A DNA stretch of 49,211 nt from contig JASLIG010000001.1 in assembly GCA_030152805.1 (NCBI GenBank), positions 1 to 49,211 of the forward strand. Direction: 5' to 3'. Numbering within the stretch: the first letter of the stretch is position 1; every line of letters begins with the position of its first letter. Below are positions 7,461 to 15,094 of the stretch, one piece after another. A program made the position numbers and the translations under genes. Under the pieces are notes generated by a model. The model was given only the letters and a program-made list of their open reading frames with translations. It was not told the DNA's origin and did no database searches. Source of the DNA: Solirubrobacterales bacterium. GTDB taxonomy: Bacteria > Actinomycetota > Thermoleophilia > Solirubrobacterales > 70-9.

Positions 7461-8139
7461 CGGGCGCCGCCTCTCCGAGCGGGGCGAGGGCGCCCCTCAG
7501 CTCCTCGGCCGCGGCGGCCGGGTCGGCCGCGTCGCGGATCGCCCGCACGACGCAGAGCCGGCTCGCTCCGGCCGCGACCACCTCCGCCGCGTTGGACGCA
7601 TCGATGCCGCCGATCGCGAAGAACGGGCGGGGCGCATTCGCCGCCGCGTGCGAGATCAGCCCGAGTCCGACCGCGGGGCGTCCCTGCTTGGTCGGCGTCT
7701 CCCAGATCGGCCCCACGCTGATGTAGTCCGCCGGCTGCTCGGCCGAAGCGGCGATCTGCTCCTCGGAATGGGTCGAGAGGCCGATGATCGCGTCGGTTCC
7801 GAGCGCTGCCCGCGCTTCGGCGGCGCCCATGTCCTCCTGGCCGACGTGCACGCCGTCGGCGTCGCAGGCGCGCGCCAGGTCGGGATCGTCGTTGACGATG
7901 AAGAGGGCACTGTGGTTGTCGCAGAGACGGCGGAAGGTCTGCGCCGCGCGCTCGATCTCCCGCCGCGACAGCGACTTCTCGCGCAGCTGCACGATGTCGA
8001 CGCCGCCGCGCAGTGCCGCGCTCAGCAGCGGCTCGGGGTCCGCGCCATTGGGCCGCGCCTCGCAGCAGAAATAGAGCCGCGCCGTGCGCAACCGCTCGCG
8101 CCGCAGCGGGCCATCGCCCTCGGGTGGTGCCAAGCTCAC
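7453..8139 (-). CDS. thiE: Thiamine-phosphate synthase
   Basis: ThiE joins the pyrimidine (HMP-PP) and thiazole phosphate moieties to make thiamine phosphate. The TIM-barrel signatures are present: VDIVQLREKS, VNDDPDLARACDADGVHVGQED, IIGLSTHSEEQ, DYISVGPIWETPTK and FFAIGGIDASNAAEVVAAGA. The length of 228 residues is usual, with about 20 extra N-terminal residues. The GTG start at 8139 lies 6 nt from a GATAAT -10 box, so the mRNA is probably leaderless. It is divergent from the thiO-thiSG unit and shares the 8140-8318 control region with it. Confidence 0.93.
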   Translation of the reverse strand: MSLAPPEGDGPLRRERLRTARLYFCCEARPNGADPEPLLSAALRGGVDIVQLREKSLSRREIERAAQTFRRLCDNHSALFIVNDDPDLARACDADGVHVGQEDMGAAEARAALGTDAIIGLSTHSEEQIAASAEQPADYISVGPIWETPTKQGRPAVGLGLISHAAANAPRPFFAIGGIDASNAAEVVAAGASRLCVVRAIRDAADPAAAAEELRGALAPLGEAAPGA

Positions 8140-8145
8140 CCCTCC

Positions 8146-8151
8146 ATTATC
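8146..8151 (-). promoter_or_regulatory. Putative -10 box of a leaderless thiE promoter
   Basis: On the minus strand GATAAT is followed after 6 nt by the GTG start of thiE, a spacing that would put the transcription start at or very near the start codon. A -35 hexamer is not obvious; the upstream side is occupied by the inverted repeat at 8155-8208. Confidence 0.5.
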
Positions 8152-8154
8152 GCG

Positions 8155-8218
8155 GGGGCGTGTCTGAGCTTAGCCACGACATACCGTGGTTTAACTCAGA
8201 CACGCCCCGCTAGCGGGG
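8155..8218. repeat. Long inverted repeat in the thiE/thiO intergenic region
   Basis: GGGGCGTGTCTGAG (8155-8168) pairs perfectly with CTCAGACACGCCCC (8195-8208), and the inside continues with CCACG/CGTGG around a 5-6 nt loop. The right arm overlaps a second palindrome, CCCCGCTAGCGGGG (8205-8218). It lies between the thiE promoter and the TPP riboswitch. It could isolate the two divergent units, bind a regulator, or be a terminator for antisense transcription; no T-tract is present. Confidence 0.6.
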
Positions 8219-8318
8219 TAGCATCGGGGAGGTACGGGAGCCCGAGAGGGCTGAGAGGGTGGCACCGAGGCCACCGACCGTCTGGACCTGATCCGGGTAA
8301 TGCCGGCGGAGGAAAGCT
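8219..8318 (+). promoter_or_regulatory. TPP riboswitch (THI element)
   Basis: The conserved cores are present in order: CGGGGAG, then GGCTGAGAG, then ACCTGATCCGGGTAATGCCGGC and GGAGGAAAGC (split here by function). These match the THI-box consensus, which binds thiamine pyrophosphate. The terminal GGAGG lies in the 3' part of the aptamer, only a few bases before the TTG start of thiO at 8319. No separate expression-platform hairpin fits in between, so ligand binding most likely hides the ribosome binding site directly (translational control). Confidence 0.93.
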
Positions 8319-9431
8319 TTGAGCGACAGAGGTACTTATGACGTAGTGGTCGTTGGCGGCGGGGCGATTGGGCTCTGCAGCGCCTGGCGCCTGGCGCAGC
8401 GCGGGGCGGATGTCCTCGTCGTCGATCGCGCTGATCCGCCGGCGGGCGCGACCCGCGTCGCCGCCGGCATGCTGGCCCCGGTCGGCGAGCTGGCCTTCGG
8501 CGAGCCGGAGCTGCTGAAGATGACGCTGGCGGCTGCCGAGCGCTACCCGGACTTCGTCGCCGAGCTCGAAGCAGCGAGCGGTCTGAACACCGGATACGTC
8601 CGCCACGGCGCCCTGCACATCGCCCTCGACCGCGACGAGGCGGCGGAGCTGCGCCGCGTCCACGACCTGCAGCGCTCCCTCGGCCTCGGCGCCGAGTGGT
8701 TGCCGCCGCGCCGCTGTCGCGAGCTGGAGCCCGGATTGACCCCCTCCTTCAACGGCGGCGTGCACGCGCCCGGCGAGGCGGCGATCGATCCGCGCCGGAT
8801 GACCGCGGCGCTGCTCGCTGCGCTCGCCGGCGAGGGCAGCGAGGTGCGCCGCGGCGTCGAGGTAGCGGCGGCGCTGCTCGACGGCGAGCGGATCGAGGGT
8901 GTACGGACCGCGTCCGGCGAGGAGCTGCGGGCCGCCACCGTCGTCCTTGCCAGCGGCGCCTGGTCCGGCGTCGCCGGTTGGCTGCCGGAGCACGCCCGTC
9001 CAGCGGTGCGTCCCGTCAAAGGCCAGATCCTCGAACTGCGCGCCATCGACGACGAGCCTCCGTGCGAGCGGATCGTCGCCTCAGAGCGTGTCTACCTGGT
9101 GCCGCGCCCCGATGGGCGCCTGACCGTCGGTGCCACAACCGAGGAGCGCGGCTTCGACACCACGGTCACGGCCGGCGGCGTCCATGAGCTGCTGCGCGAG
9201 GCCTACCGCCTGCTCCCCGACGTCGCCGAGATGGAGCTGGTCGAGGCGATGGCTGGCCTGCGACCGGGAACGCCCGACAACTTGCCGCTGATTGGTCCCG
9301 GCGCCCTCGACGGCCTCGTCCTCGCCTGCGGCCACTACCGCAACGGCATCCTCCTGGCTCCGCTCACAGGCGACGCGGTGGCGGGCATCGTCGCCGGCGA
9401 GCCGCTCCCGGAAGTTGGGGTTGGGAGGTGA
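8319..9431 (+). CDS. thiO: Glycine oxidase ThiO
   Basis: ThiO is an FAD-dependent amine oxidase that makes dehydroglycine for thiazole formation in thiamine synthesis. The N-terminal dinucleotide-binding motif VVVVGGGAIGLCSAWRLA is clear, as are RVAAGMLAPVGE near residue 50 and the C-terminal FAD contact GLRPGTPDNLPLIG plus HYRNGILLAP. The length of 370 residues is typical. The TTG start follows the GGAGG that forms the end of the TPP riboswitch. The 3' end overlaps the next gene by 4 nt (GTGA), so expression is coupled. Confidence 0.95.
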   Translation: MSDRGTYDVVVVGGGAIGLCSAWRLAQRGADVLVVDRADPPAGATRVAAGMLAPVGELAFGEPELLKMTLAAAERYPDFVAELEAASGLNTGYVRHGALHIALDRDEAAELRRVHDLQRSLGLGAEWLPPRRCRELEPGLTPSFNGGVHAPGEAAIDPRRMTAALLAALAGEGSEVRRGVEVAAALLDGERIEGVRTASGEELRAATVVLASGAWSGVAGWLPEHARPAVRPVKGQILELRAIDDEPPCERIVASERVYLVPRPDGRLTVGATTEERGFDTTVTAGGVHELLREAYRLLPDVAEMELVEAMAGLRPGTPDNLPLIGPGALDGLVLACGHYRNGILLAPLTGDAVAGIVAGEPLPEVGVGR

Positions 9432-10405
9432 GGATCGAGCTGAACGGACGGGCGCATGAGCTGGCCGAGGGAGCGAGCTTGGCCGACGCGGCTCGTGCCG
9501 CCGGCGTTGCCGACGGCGCCCGGGGCGTCGCGGTCGCGCTCGACGGCGAGGTCGCGCCGCGCGGCGAGTGGGAGCGAACGCCGCTGGTCGAGGGGAGCAA
9601 GGTCGAGGTGCTCGCCGCGATCCAAGGAGGGGCCGACGACGGCTGGGAGCTGGGCGGCCGGTCCTGGAGCTCGCGCCTGATCGCCGGCACCGGGGGCTTC
9701 CGCTCGCTCGAGCAGATGGAGGGGGCGCTGGAGGCATCCGGCGCGGAGATCGTCACCGTCGCCCTGCGCCGCATCGATCCCGACGCCAAGGGCTCGGTGC
9801 TCGACGTCCTCGATCGCCTCGGTGTCATGGCGCTGCCCAACACCGCCGGCTGCTACACGGCCCGCGACGCCGTCCGCACCGCCCGCCTCGCCCGCGAGGC
9901 CTTCGAGACCGACTGGATCAAGCTCGAGGTGATCGGTGACGACCGCACCCTCTTCCCCGATGCGGTCGAGCTGCTCGACGCCGCCGAGACCCTGGTCGGC
10001 GAGGGCTTCACCGTGCTCCCCTACACCAACGACGACCCGATCCTCGCCCGCCGCCTCGAGGAGGCGGGCTGCGCTGCGGTGATGCCGCTGGGCTCGCCGA
10101 TCGGCTCCGGCGCCGGCATCCGCAACCCCTACAACATCGCGATCATCGCCGAGTGCGCCGCCGTGCCGGTCGTTCTTGACGCCGGTATCGGCACCGCCTC
10201 CGACGCCGCCCTGGCGACCGAGCTTGGCTGCGCTGCGGTGATGGCCGCCAGTTCGATATTCGGCGCTGCCGATCCGGTGGCGATGGCGAGGGCCCTGCGC
10301 CTCGGCGTCGAGGCCGGTTACGCCGCCCGCGGCGCCGGCCGCATCCCCCGCCGCGCCCACGCCGAGGCCTCGACTCCCGAGCTGGGTCTGCCGGACCTCA
10401 CCTGA
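9428..10405 (+). CDS. thiG: Fused ThiS sulfur carrier and ThiG thiazole synthase
   Basis: Residues 1-68 form a ThiS ubiquitin-like sulfur carrier (start MRIELNGRAHEL) that ends with the di-glycine of AIQGG at 67-68. Residues from about 75 to 315 form ThiG, the TIM-barrel enzyme that assembles thiazole phosphate from deoxyxylulose 5-phosphate, dehydroglycine and ThiS thiocarboxylate; the Schiff-base Lys is in WIKLEVIGD (Lys165) and the phosphate site in MPLGSPIGSGAGI. The two parts are joined with only a few residues (ADDGWEL) between them and no stop. ThiS normally needs a free C-terminal Gly, so cleavage after Gly68 or another sulfur route must be assumed. The GTG start overlaps the thiO stop. 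Confidence 0.93.
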   Translation: MRIELNGRAHELAEGASLADAARAAGVADGARGVAVALDGEVAPRGEWERTPLVEGSKVEVLAAIQGGADDGWELGGRSWSSRLIAGTGGFRSLEQMEGALEASGAEIVTVALRRIDPDAKGSVLDVLDRLGVMALPNTAGCYTARDAVRTARLAREAFETDWIKLEVIGDDRTLFPDAVELLDAAETLVGEGFTVLPYTNDDPILARRLEEAGCAAVMPLGSPIGSGAGIRNPYNIAIIAECAAVPVVLDAGIGTASDAALATELGCAAVMAASSIFGAADPVAMARALRLGVEAGYAARGAGRIPRRAHAEASTPELGLPDLT

Positions 10406-10434
10406 CCGCTACACCGACCCGGCCGATCCCCGTC

Positions 10435-10440
10435 TATACC
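10435..10440 (+). promoter_or_regulatory. Possible -10 box for tRNA-Lys
   Basis: TATACC lies 12 nt before the mature tRNA 5' end in the 47-nt gap after thiSG, an appropriate distance for a tRNA precursor. The -35 region is not recognisable, so this is a weak call. Confidence 0.35.
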
Positions 10441-10452
10441 ATGGGGCGCCGA

Positions 10453-10526
10453 GCCCCTGTAGCTCAGTTGGTTAGAGCGGCGGCCTTTTAAGCCGCGCGG
10501 CACCGGTTCGAATCCGGTCGGGGGCA
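10453..10526 (+). tRNA. tRNA-Lys (anticodon UUU)
   Basis: A full cloverleaf can be drawn: acceptor GCCCCTG pairs with CGGGGGC (one G-U), D arm GCTC/GAGC with the loop AGTTGGTTA, anticodon stem GCGGC/GCCGC with the loop CTTTTAA (anticodon TTT), and T arm ACCGG/CCGGT with the loop TTCGAAT. The discriminator is A and CCA is not encoded. The length is 74 nt. Confidence 0.95.
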
Positions 10527-10528
10527 CT

Positions 10529-11239
10529 TTGGCTGGGTCCAAAGGGAGCACGGGGGCAAGGCGGGACGAGCTGCTACTGCGCACTCCCTGCGACGTCGAG
10601 GAGCAGGACGACCTGCGCCTCGGGCGCATCCACGAGGAGATCGACCACGGCTTCGATGCGCTGCGCGACATCGACGACGGCGTCTCCATCTTCGGCTCGG
10701 CGCGGATCGGCGAGGGGCACCGCTGGTACGCGCTCTGCCGCGAGATCTCGGCCTGCCTCGTCGACCACGGCTTCTCGATCGTCACCGGCGGCGGCCCCGG
10801 CCTGATGGAGGCGGCCAACCGCGGCGCCGCCGAGGCCGGCGGCCTCTCGGTCGGGCTCAACATCCAGCTTCCGCATGAGCAGGAGACCAACCCTTACGTC
10901 AACCGCGCGCTCGAGTTCCACTACTTCTTCGCCCGCAAGCTGATGTTCGTTCGCTACGCGCGGGCGTTCGTGATCATGCCCGGCGGCTTCGGCACCCTCG
11001 ATGAGATGTTCGAGTGCCTGACGCTGATCCAGACCAACCGGATCAAGCACTTCCCAACGATCCTGGTCGACTCCAAGCACTGGGCGCCGCTGCTCGACTG
11101 GATCGATCACGGCCTAGAGGACAACGGCATGATCGCCCCCACCGACAAGGAGCTGCTCGTCGTCGCCGACACGCCCGATCAGGTTTGCGACCAGGTGCGC
11201 CTGGCAAGCGCGAAGCAGAAGGAGCTGGCTGCGGCCTGA
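10529..11239 (+). CDS. LOG-family protein (lysine-decarboxylase-like / cytokinin nucleosidase fold)
   Basis: The hallmark PGGFGTLDE motif (in FVIMPGGFGTLDEMFE) and the upstream VTGGGPGLMEAANRGA nucleotide-binding loop place it in the LOG / TIGR00730 Rossmann-like family. Plant and some bacterial members release cytokinins from nucleotide precursors or act on related nucleotides; its actual substrate here is unknown, and the old name lysine decarboxylase is misleading. The frame opens at TTG 10529, only 2 nt after tRNA-Lys, with no clear ribosome binding site; about 35 N-terminal residues before the conserved SIFGSAR strand are charged and may be partly non-coding. The 97-nt gap after it holds only weak inverted repeats. 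Confidence 0.88.
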   Translation: MAGSKGSTGARRDELLLRTPCDVEEQDDLRLGRIHEEIDHGFDALRDIDDGVSIFGSARIGEGHRWYALCREISACLVDHGFSIVTGGGPGLMEAANRGAAEAGGLSVGLNIQLPHEQETNPYVNRALEFHYFFARKLMFVRYARAFVIMPGGFGTLDEMFECLTLIQTNRIKHFPTILVDSKHWAPLLDWIDHGLEDNGMIAPTDKELLVVADTPDQVCDQVRLASAKQKELAAA

Positions 11240-11336
11240 ACGCGCAGGGCGGCAATGACGACCGGCCATTCGAACCACTTCTGGATGCGTTCGCTCCGTC
11301 GATCTACGTTGCTCAGTTCGCCGACGCGGAGCGAGG

Positions 11337-12332
11337 TCAGCAACCGGACGGCGGAGCTGCCACACCGCGAGCACGCTCCGCCAGCCATTCGGCGATGCGC
11401 GTCGCCGCCGCCTCGCCGCTTTCGAACTGACCGTCGGCGGGGATCGCGGCCAGGGTGACGACTGCCTCCCGGTCGCCGACGTAGAGGATTCCCATCTGGC
11501 GGACCAGGTAGCGGCCGTCGACACCCGGTCCCCAGCCGCCCTTCCAGCGGGCCGGCAGGCCGGCCGAGCCGAGGCCCCAGGTATCGGAGGAGACTTCGCC
11601 CATCAGGTCGAGGACGTATTCGCGGGACGCCTGATCGCCAATGCAGCCAGCGGCCAGGGCGCTCATGAACTGCTCTTGCGCGAGCAGTGACCATTCGGTC
11701 TGGCCGTAGGTGGAGAAGCCGTCGCGGCCCTGGGTCGAAATCTGAGTGCTGCTGTCGCCCGCTTCGCGCAGGACCTCCCCGACCGCGGCCGAGGCTCCGG
11801 CGAGCCCGCCGTGCTTGCGTTCGAGATCGGCGAACAGGGCAGCCGCGGCTTCGTTGTCCGAGAGTGTCAGGGCGCGGCGCATCTCGTCGGCCTGAGCGGA
11901 ACTCAGCCCCGACGGCCCGCCCACGTCCTGCAGCAGCCGCAGCGCGATCGGCACCTTGCTCGTCGACCAGGCCGAGCCGGCGCCGAGGTTGCCGAAACTT
12001 TCCACCGACCCGCCCGGGGCCCCGATCACCGCACCGATTTCGCTACCGATTTCGCTTTCCAGCGACGCGAAGTCGCTGGCGCTCGCAGCCTGGTCCGTAC
12101 TGGGGGGAGGAGATTTCGCGCGCTCTCTTGCTTCGCGCTGGCGCTGGGCCCGCAGCGCCAGCTTGCGCCGGTGCAGGCGGACTCGCAGCCGAGCGAGCTT
12201 CCTCTGCGCCGCCGCGCGCTCGGCGGCGAACGTCGCGGTCGTCGAGTGCTCGCTCGTTCCCGAGGATCCGCATCCCGCCAGCAGCAGGACCGCGAGAGCG
12301 GCCAGGGCGAGCTGGAGCCCCCTAGGGGAAAT
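11337..12332 (-). CDS. Lipoprotein with class A beta-lactamase-like serine hydrolase domain
   Basis: The product is a predicted lipoprotein: a hydrophobic stretch leads into LLAGC, after which comes a basic, probably helical segment and then a penicillin-recognising fold. Its three motifs are visible: STSK (Ser-x-x-Lys, in SAWSTSKVPIAL), SDN (in LTLSDNEAAAALF) and KGG (in RWKGGWGPG) where KTG is usual. Whether it hydrolyses beta-lactams or acts on cell wall is open. The start is unresolved: the frame has no ATG/GTG/TTG near the signal peptide. An ATT at 12332, which would overlap the stop of the upstream lipoprotein gene by 11 nt and give a signal peptide of normal length, is taken here; the open frame continues to 12593 but through the upstream gene. 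Confidence 0.82.
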   Translation of the reverse strand: MSPRGLQLALAALAVLLLAGCGSSGTSEHSTTATFAAERAAAQRKLARLRVRLHRRKLALRAQRQREARERAKSPPPSTDQAASASDFASLESEIGSEIGAVIGAPGGSVESFGNLGAGSAWSTSKVPIALRLLQDVGGPSGLSSAQADEMRRALTLSDNEAAAALFADLERKHGGLAGASAAVGEVLREAGDSSTQISTQGRDGFSTYGQTEWSLLAQEQFMSALAAGCIGDQASREYVLDLMGEVSSDTWGLGSAGLPARWKGGWGPGVDGRYLVRQMGILYVGDREAVVTLAAIPADGQFESGEAAATRIAEWLAERARGVAAPPSGC

Positions 12333-12777
12333 ACACCGAGGCGTCGTTGCCACCGGTGCATTCGTGCGGCTCGCCGGCCGTGCAGTACATCGTGTAGAGC
12401 TTTTCGGTGACAGGGCTGTAGGCGACCACCGTCCCTGAACCGCTGCCGATTTCCGAGAAGTACTCGTATTCGACGTTTTCGGCGAAGGCGCAGGTGGTGT
12501 TCGGACCGACCGAGAGGCTGCCGCCGCAGCTCGTGCCGCCGCCGCTCGCCGGAACGGGCGCGCTGCCGCTGTTGGATTGGTTTTGGGCGCCATGGCCGTG
12601 TTTCAACGATTTGAGCTGGTGTTCGATGCGCTCGATCTTGGCCTGCTGTTCGGCTTCCTTCGCCCCTTCAGTTCGCGCCTTGTCCAGTTCATCCTGGCTC
12701 GTGCCCGAACCACCGCAGGCGGAAAGGAACATTGCGAGGGCGGCGATCGCGGCGAGGTAGAGGCTGCGGCTCGACAT
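12322..12777 (-). CDS. Small secreted lipoprotein of unknown function
   Basis: The 151-residue product has an N-terminal signal peptide and lipobox LSAC (Cys at about residue 21). An acidic/basic coiled-coil-like segment follows (about 30-60, DELDKARTEGAKEAEQQAK), then a Ser/Gly linker and a C-terminal domain with four Cys (CGG, TTC, MYC, HEC), probably two disulfides. The C-terminal part resembles small extracellular domains in actinobacteria, but I do not recognise it. It overlaps the beta-lactamase-like lipoprotein downstream, so the two are probably co-expressed and both sit at the outer face of the membrane. Confidence 0.8.
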   Translation of the reverse strand: MSSRSLYLAAIAALAMFLSACGGSGTSQDELDKARTEGAKEAEQQAKIERIEHQLKSLKHGHGAQNQSNSGSAPVPASGGGTSCGGSLSVGPNTTCAFAENVEYEYFSEIGSGSGTVVAYSPVTEKLYTMYCTAGEPHECTGGNDASVYFP

Positions 12778-12829
12778 CGCCGGCAGCCTAGTGAGTTGCG
12801 TTGCGCTCAGTCAACCTGCCCACGGCGCC

Positions 12830-14446
12830 CTAGTGGCGGAAGTGACGGTGCTTGGTGAAAACCATCGTGACCCCGGCCGTGTCGCAGGCCTCGATCACCT
12901 CGGCGTCGCGCTTGGAGCCGCCGGGCTGGACCACGGCGTTCGAGCCGGCCTGAATCGCCAGCTCCGGCCCGTCGGCAAAGGGGAAGAAGGCGTCGGAGGC
13001 GACGGCGGAGCCGGCCAGCAGGGCCTCGGCCCCCTCACCGCGCGCCTCGCGGCACTTCTCGACCGCGAGCCGGACCGAATCGACGCGACTCATCTGCCCG
13101 GCGCCGATGCCCAGCGTCGCCCCGTCCTTGGCGATCACGATCGCGTTGGAGCGCACGTGCCGGACCACGGTCCAGGCGAAGCACATGTCGTCCCACTGCT
13201 GATCGCTCGGCTGAGTCTTGGTCACCACCTCCATCAGCTCGCGCGGCTCGGGGTCGCCGTCGCGATCCTGGATCAGGAGGCCGCCGAGCACGCGTTTGAC
13301 GTCGCGTTCGGCCGGGTCGCGCTGGCGGCGCTCCTCCTCGCAGAGGATGCGGATCGCCTCCTTCTGCTGCAGCACGGCGAGGGCGCCGTGTTCGTAGTCG
13401 GGCGCGATCAACACCTCGATGAAGTTCTCGTGCAGCTCCTCGGCCAGCTCGGCCGAGACCGGGCGGTTGAAGGCGATCACGCCGCCAAAGGCGGACATCG
13501 GGTCGCAGGCCAGCGCCTTCAGGTAGGCCTCGAGCGCGGACCCGCCGATCGCCACCCCGCAGGGGTTGTTGTGCTTGACGATCGTGCAGGCCGGCTCGGC
13601 GAAGTCCTCGACCAGGCGGCGCGCTGAGTCGAGGTCGAGCACGTTGTTGAAGGAGAGCGCCTTGCCGTGCAGCTTTGAGACGCGCGAGAGGATGTGGCTG
13701 CGCACGCCCGCTTCGGCGTAGAGGGCGCCGCGCTGGTGTGGGTTCTCTCCGTAGGAGAGGTCGAGCACCTTCTCGTAGGCGATCGCCAGGTGTTCGGGGA
13801 AGTCCTCGTACTCGGCCGAGAACCAGCGGCTGATCGCGGCGTCGTAGCGGGCGGTTTGAGCGAAGGCCTCGTTGGCGAGCCAGTGGCGGGTCTGGGCGGA
13901 GACCTCCCCGCCGGACTCCTCCAGCTCGGCAAGCACCGCGTCGTAGGACTCGGGCTTGACCACGACGGCGACGCCGCTGTGGTTCTTGGCGGCGGCGCGG
14001 ATCATCGTCGGACCGCCGATGTCGATGTTCTCGACCACGACCGCCGGTTCGACCTCGTGGCCGGCGACGGTCTCCTCGAAGGGGTAGAGATTGACGCAGA
14101 CGAGGTCGATCGGCTCGATCCCCTCCCGCTCCAGCGTCGCCATGTGCTCGGCGTCCTCGCGTCGCGCCAGCAGCGCCGCGTGCAGCCGCGGGTGCAGCGT
14201 CTTGACCCGTCCGCCGAGGATCTCCTCCTGGCCGGTGAACTCGGAGACGTCGGTCACCGCGAGTCCGGCCTCGCGCAGCGCCGCCGCGGTGCCGCCGGTG
14301 GAGAGGATCTCGACCCCGAGGCCGGCGAGGCCGCGGGCGAAATCCGCCACCCCGGTCTTGTCGGAGACCGAGACGAGCGCCCGGCGCACCCTGATCGCGC
14401 CGTCGCTTACGGCCTCGGGTCGGGTGTCTGCGGGAGCCTCACTCAT
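12830..14446 (-). CDS. purH: Bifunctional AICAR transformylase / IMP cyclohydrolase
   Basis: PurH performs the last two steps of IMP synthesis. The N-terminal MGS-like cyclohydrolase domain (about residues 20-215) shows VSDKTGVADFARGLAGLG and GGRVKTLHPRLHAALLAR. The transformylase domain follows, with the catalytic CTIVKHNNPCG stretch and DAFFPFADG near the C-terminus. The length of 538 residues is usual. The start overlaps the end of purN by 8 nt, so purN-purH forms one transcript. Confidence 0.96.
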   Translation of the reverse strand: MSEAPADTRPEAVSDGAIRVRRALVSVSDKTGVADFARGLAGLGVEILSTGGTAAALREAGLAVTDVSEFTGQEEILGGRVKTLHPRLHAALLARREDAEHMATLEREGIEPIDLVCVNLYPFEETVAGHEVEPAVVVENIDIGGPTMIRAAAKNHSGVAVVVKPESYDAVLAELEESGGEVSAQTRHWLANEAFAQTARYDAAISRWFSAEYEDFPEHLAIAYEKVLDLSYGENPHQRGALYAEAGVRSHILSRVSKLHGKALSFNNVLDLDSARRLVEDFAEPACTIVKHNNPCGVAIGGSALEAYLKALACDPMSAFGGVIAFNRPVSAELAEELHENFIEVLIAPDYEHGALAVLQQKEAIRILCEEERRQRDPAERDVKRVLGGLLIQDRDGDPEPRELMEVVTKTQPSDQQWDDMCFAWTVVRHVRSNAIVIAKDGATLGIGAGQMSRVDSVRLAVEKCREARGEGAEALLAGSAVASDAFFPFADGPELAIQAGSNAVVQPGGSKRDAEVIEACDTAGVTMVFTKHRHFRH

Positions 14447-15077
14447 CGATCAGGACGACCTGCGGGTCGTCGGCATCGATCCTAACCCTGCCCGCCGCGA
14501 TCATGCGGATCGCCTCTGGGTAGAGCTCGTGCTCTGCGGCGTGGATCGCCCGCTCGAGCGCGGTCCGGTCGCGATCGGCGGGCACGCTCACCTCGCGCTG
14601 CACGATCACCGGCCCGGTGTCGACCCCCTCGTCGACGAAGTGCACGGTGACGCCGGTCACCTCGACTCCGGCCGCCAGCGCCTGCCCGATCGCGTCGAGC
14701 CCGGGGAAGGCCGGCAACAGGGCGGGGTGGACATTGACGATGCGGTTGCGAAAGCGCCTGACGAACCCCTCGCTGAGCAGCTGCATATAGCCGGCGAGGG
14801 CGACGAGGTCGGCACCCCGCTCCTCGATCCAGTCGCCCATCGCCGCGTCCCGCGCCTCGCGGTCGGGATAGTCCTCGCGCGGGAAGACGCCGGCGCCGAG
14901 CCCCGCGGTCCGCGCCCGTTCCAGCGCCGGCGCCCCCGGCTTGTCGGAGCCAACGCCCACCACCTCGATCCCGTCGCGCCCGTGCACGCGATCGAGGATC
15001 GCCTGCAGGTTGGAGCCGGTCCCGCTGGCCAGGACGACGAGCTTGAACGAGTCGGCCACCGCGGCATCTTCGCGCAC
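14439..15077 (-). CDS. purN: Phosphoribosylglycinamide formyltransferase
   Basis: PurN formylates GAR using 10-formyl-tetrahydrofolate, the third step of purine synthesis. The N-terminal LVVLASGTGSNLQAI loop, catalytic NVHPALLPAFPGLDAI (Asn, His) and the Asp of HFVDEGVDTGPVI are all present; 212 residues is typical. The frame opens at GTG 15077; a second GTG at 15059 would give VADSFKLVVLASG and fits the family start slightly better. The gene is divergent from the nitronate monooxygenase gene, with only 17 nt between the two starts. Confidence 0.95.
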   Translation of the reverse strand: MREDAAVADSFKLVVLASGTGSNLQAILDRVHGRDGIEVVGVGSDKPGAPALERARTAGLGAGVFPREDYPDREARDAAMGDWIEERGADLVALAGYMQLLSEGFVRRFRNRIVNVHPALLPAFPGLDAIGQALAAGVEVTGVTVHFVDEGVDTGPVIVQREVSVPADRDRTALERAIHAAEHELYPEAIRMIAAGRVRIDADDPQVVLIDE

Positions 15078-15094
15078 CGGCCTAGGATCGGCGG

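Noticed and set aside
11240..11336. Terminator between the LOG gene and the beta-lactamase-like gene
   Set aside because: Only weak stems (GTTGCT/AGCAAC and an imperfect CGCTCCG/CGGAGCG) are found; not strong enough to list.
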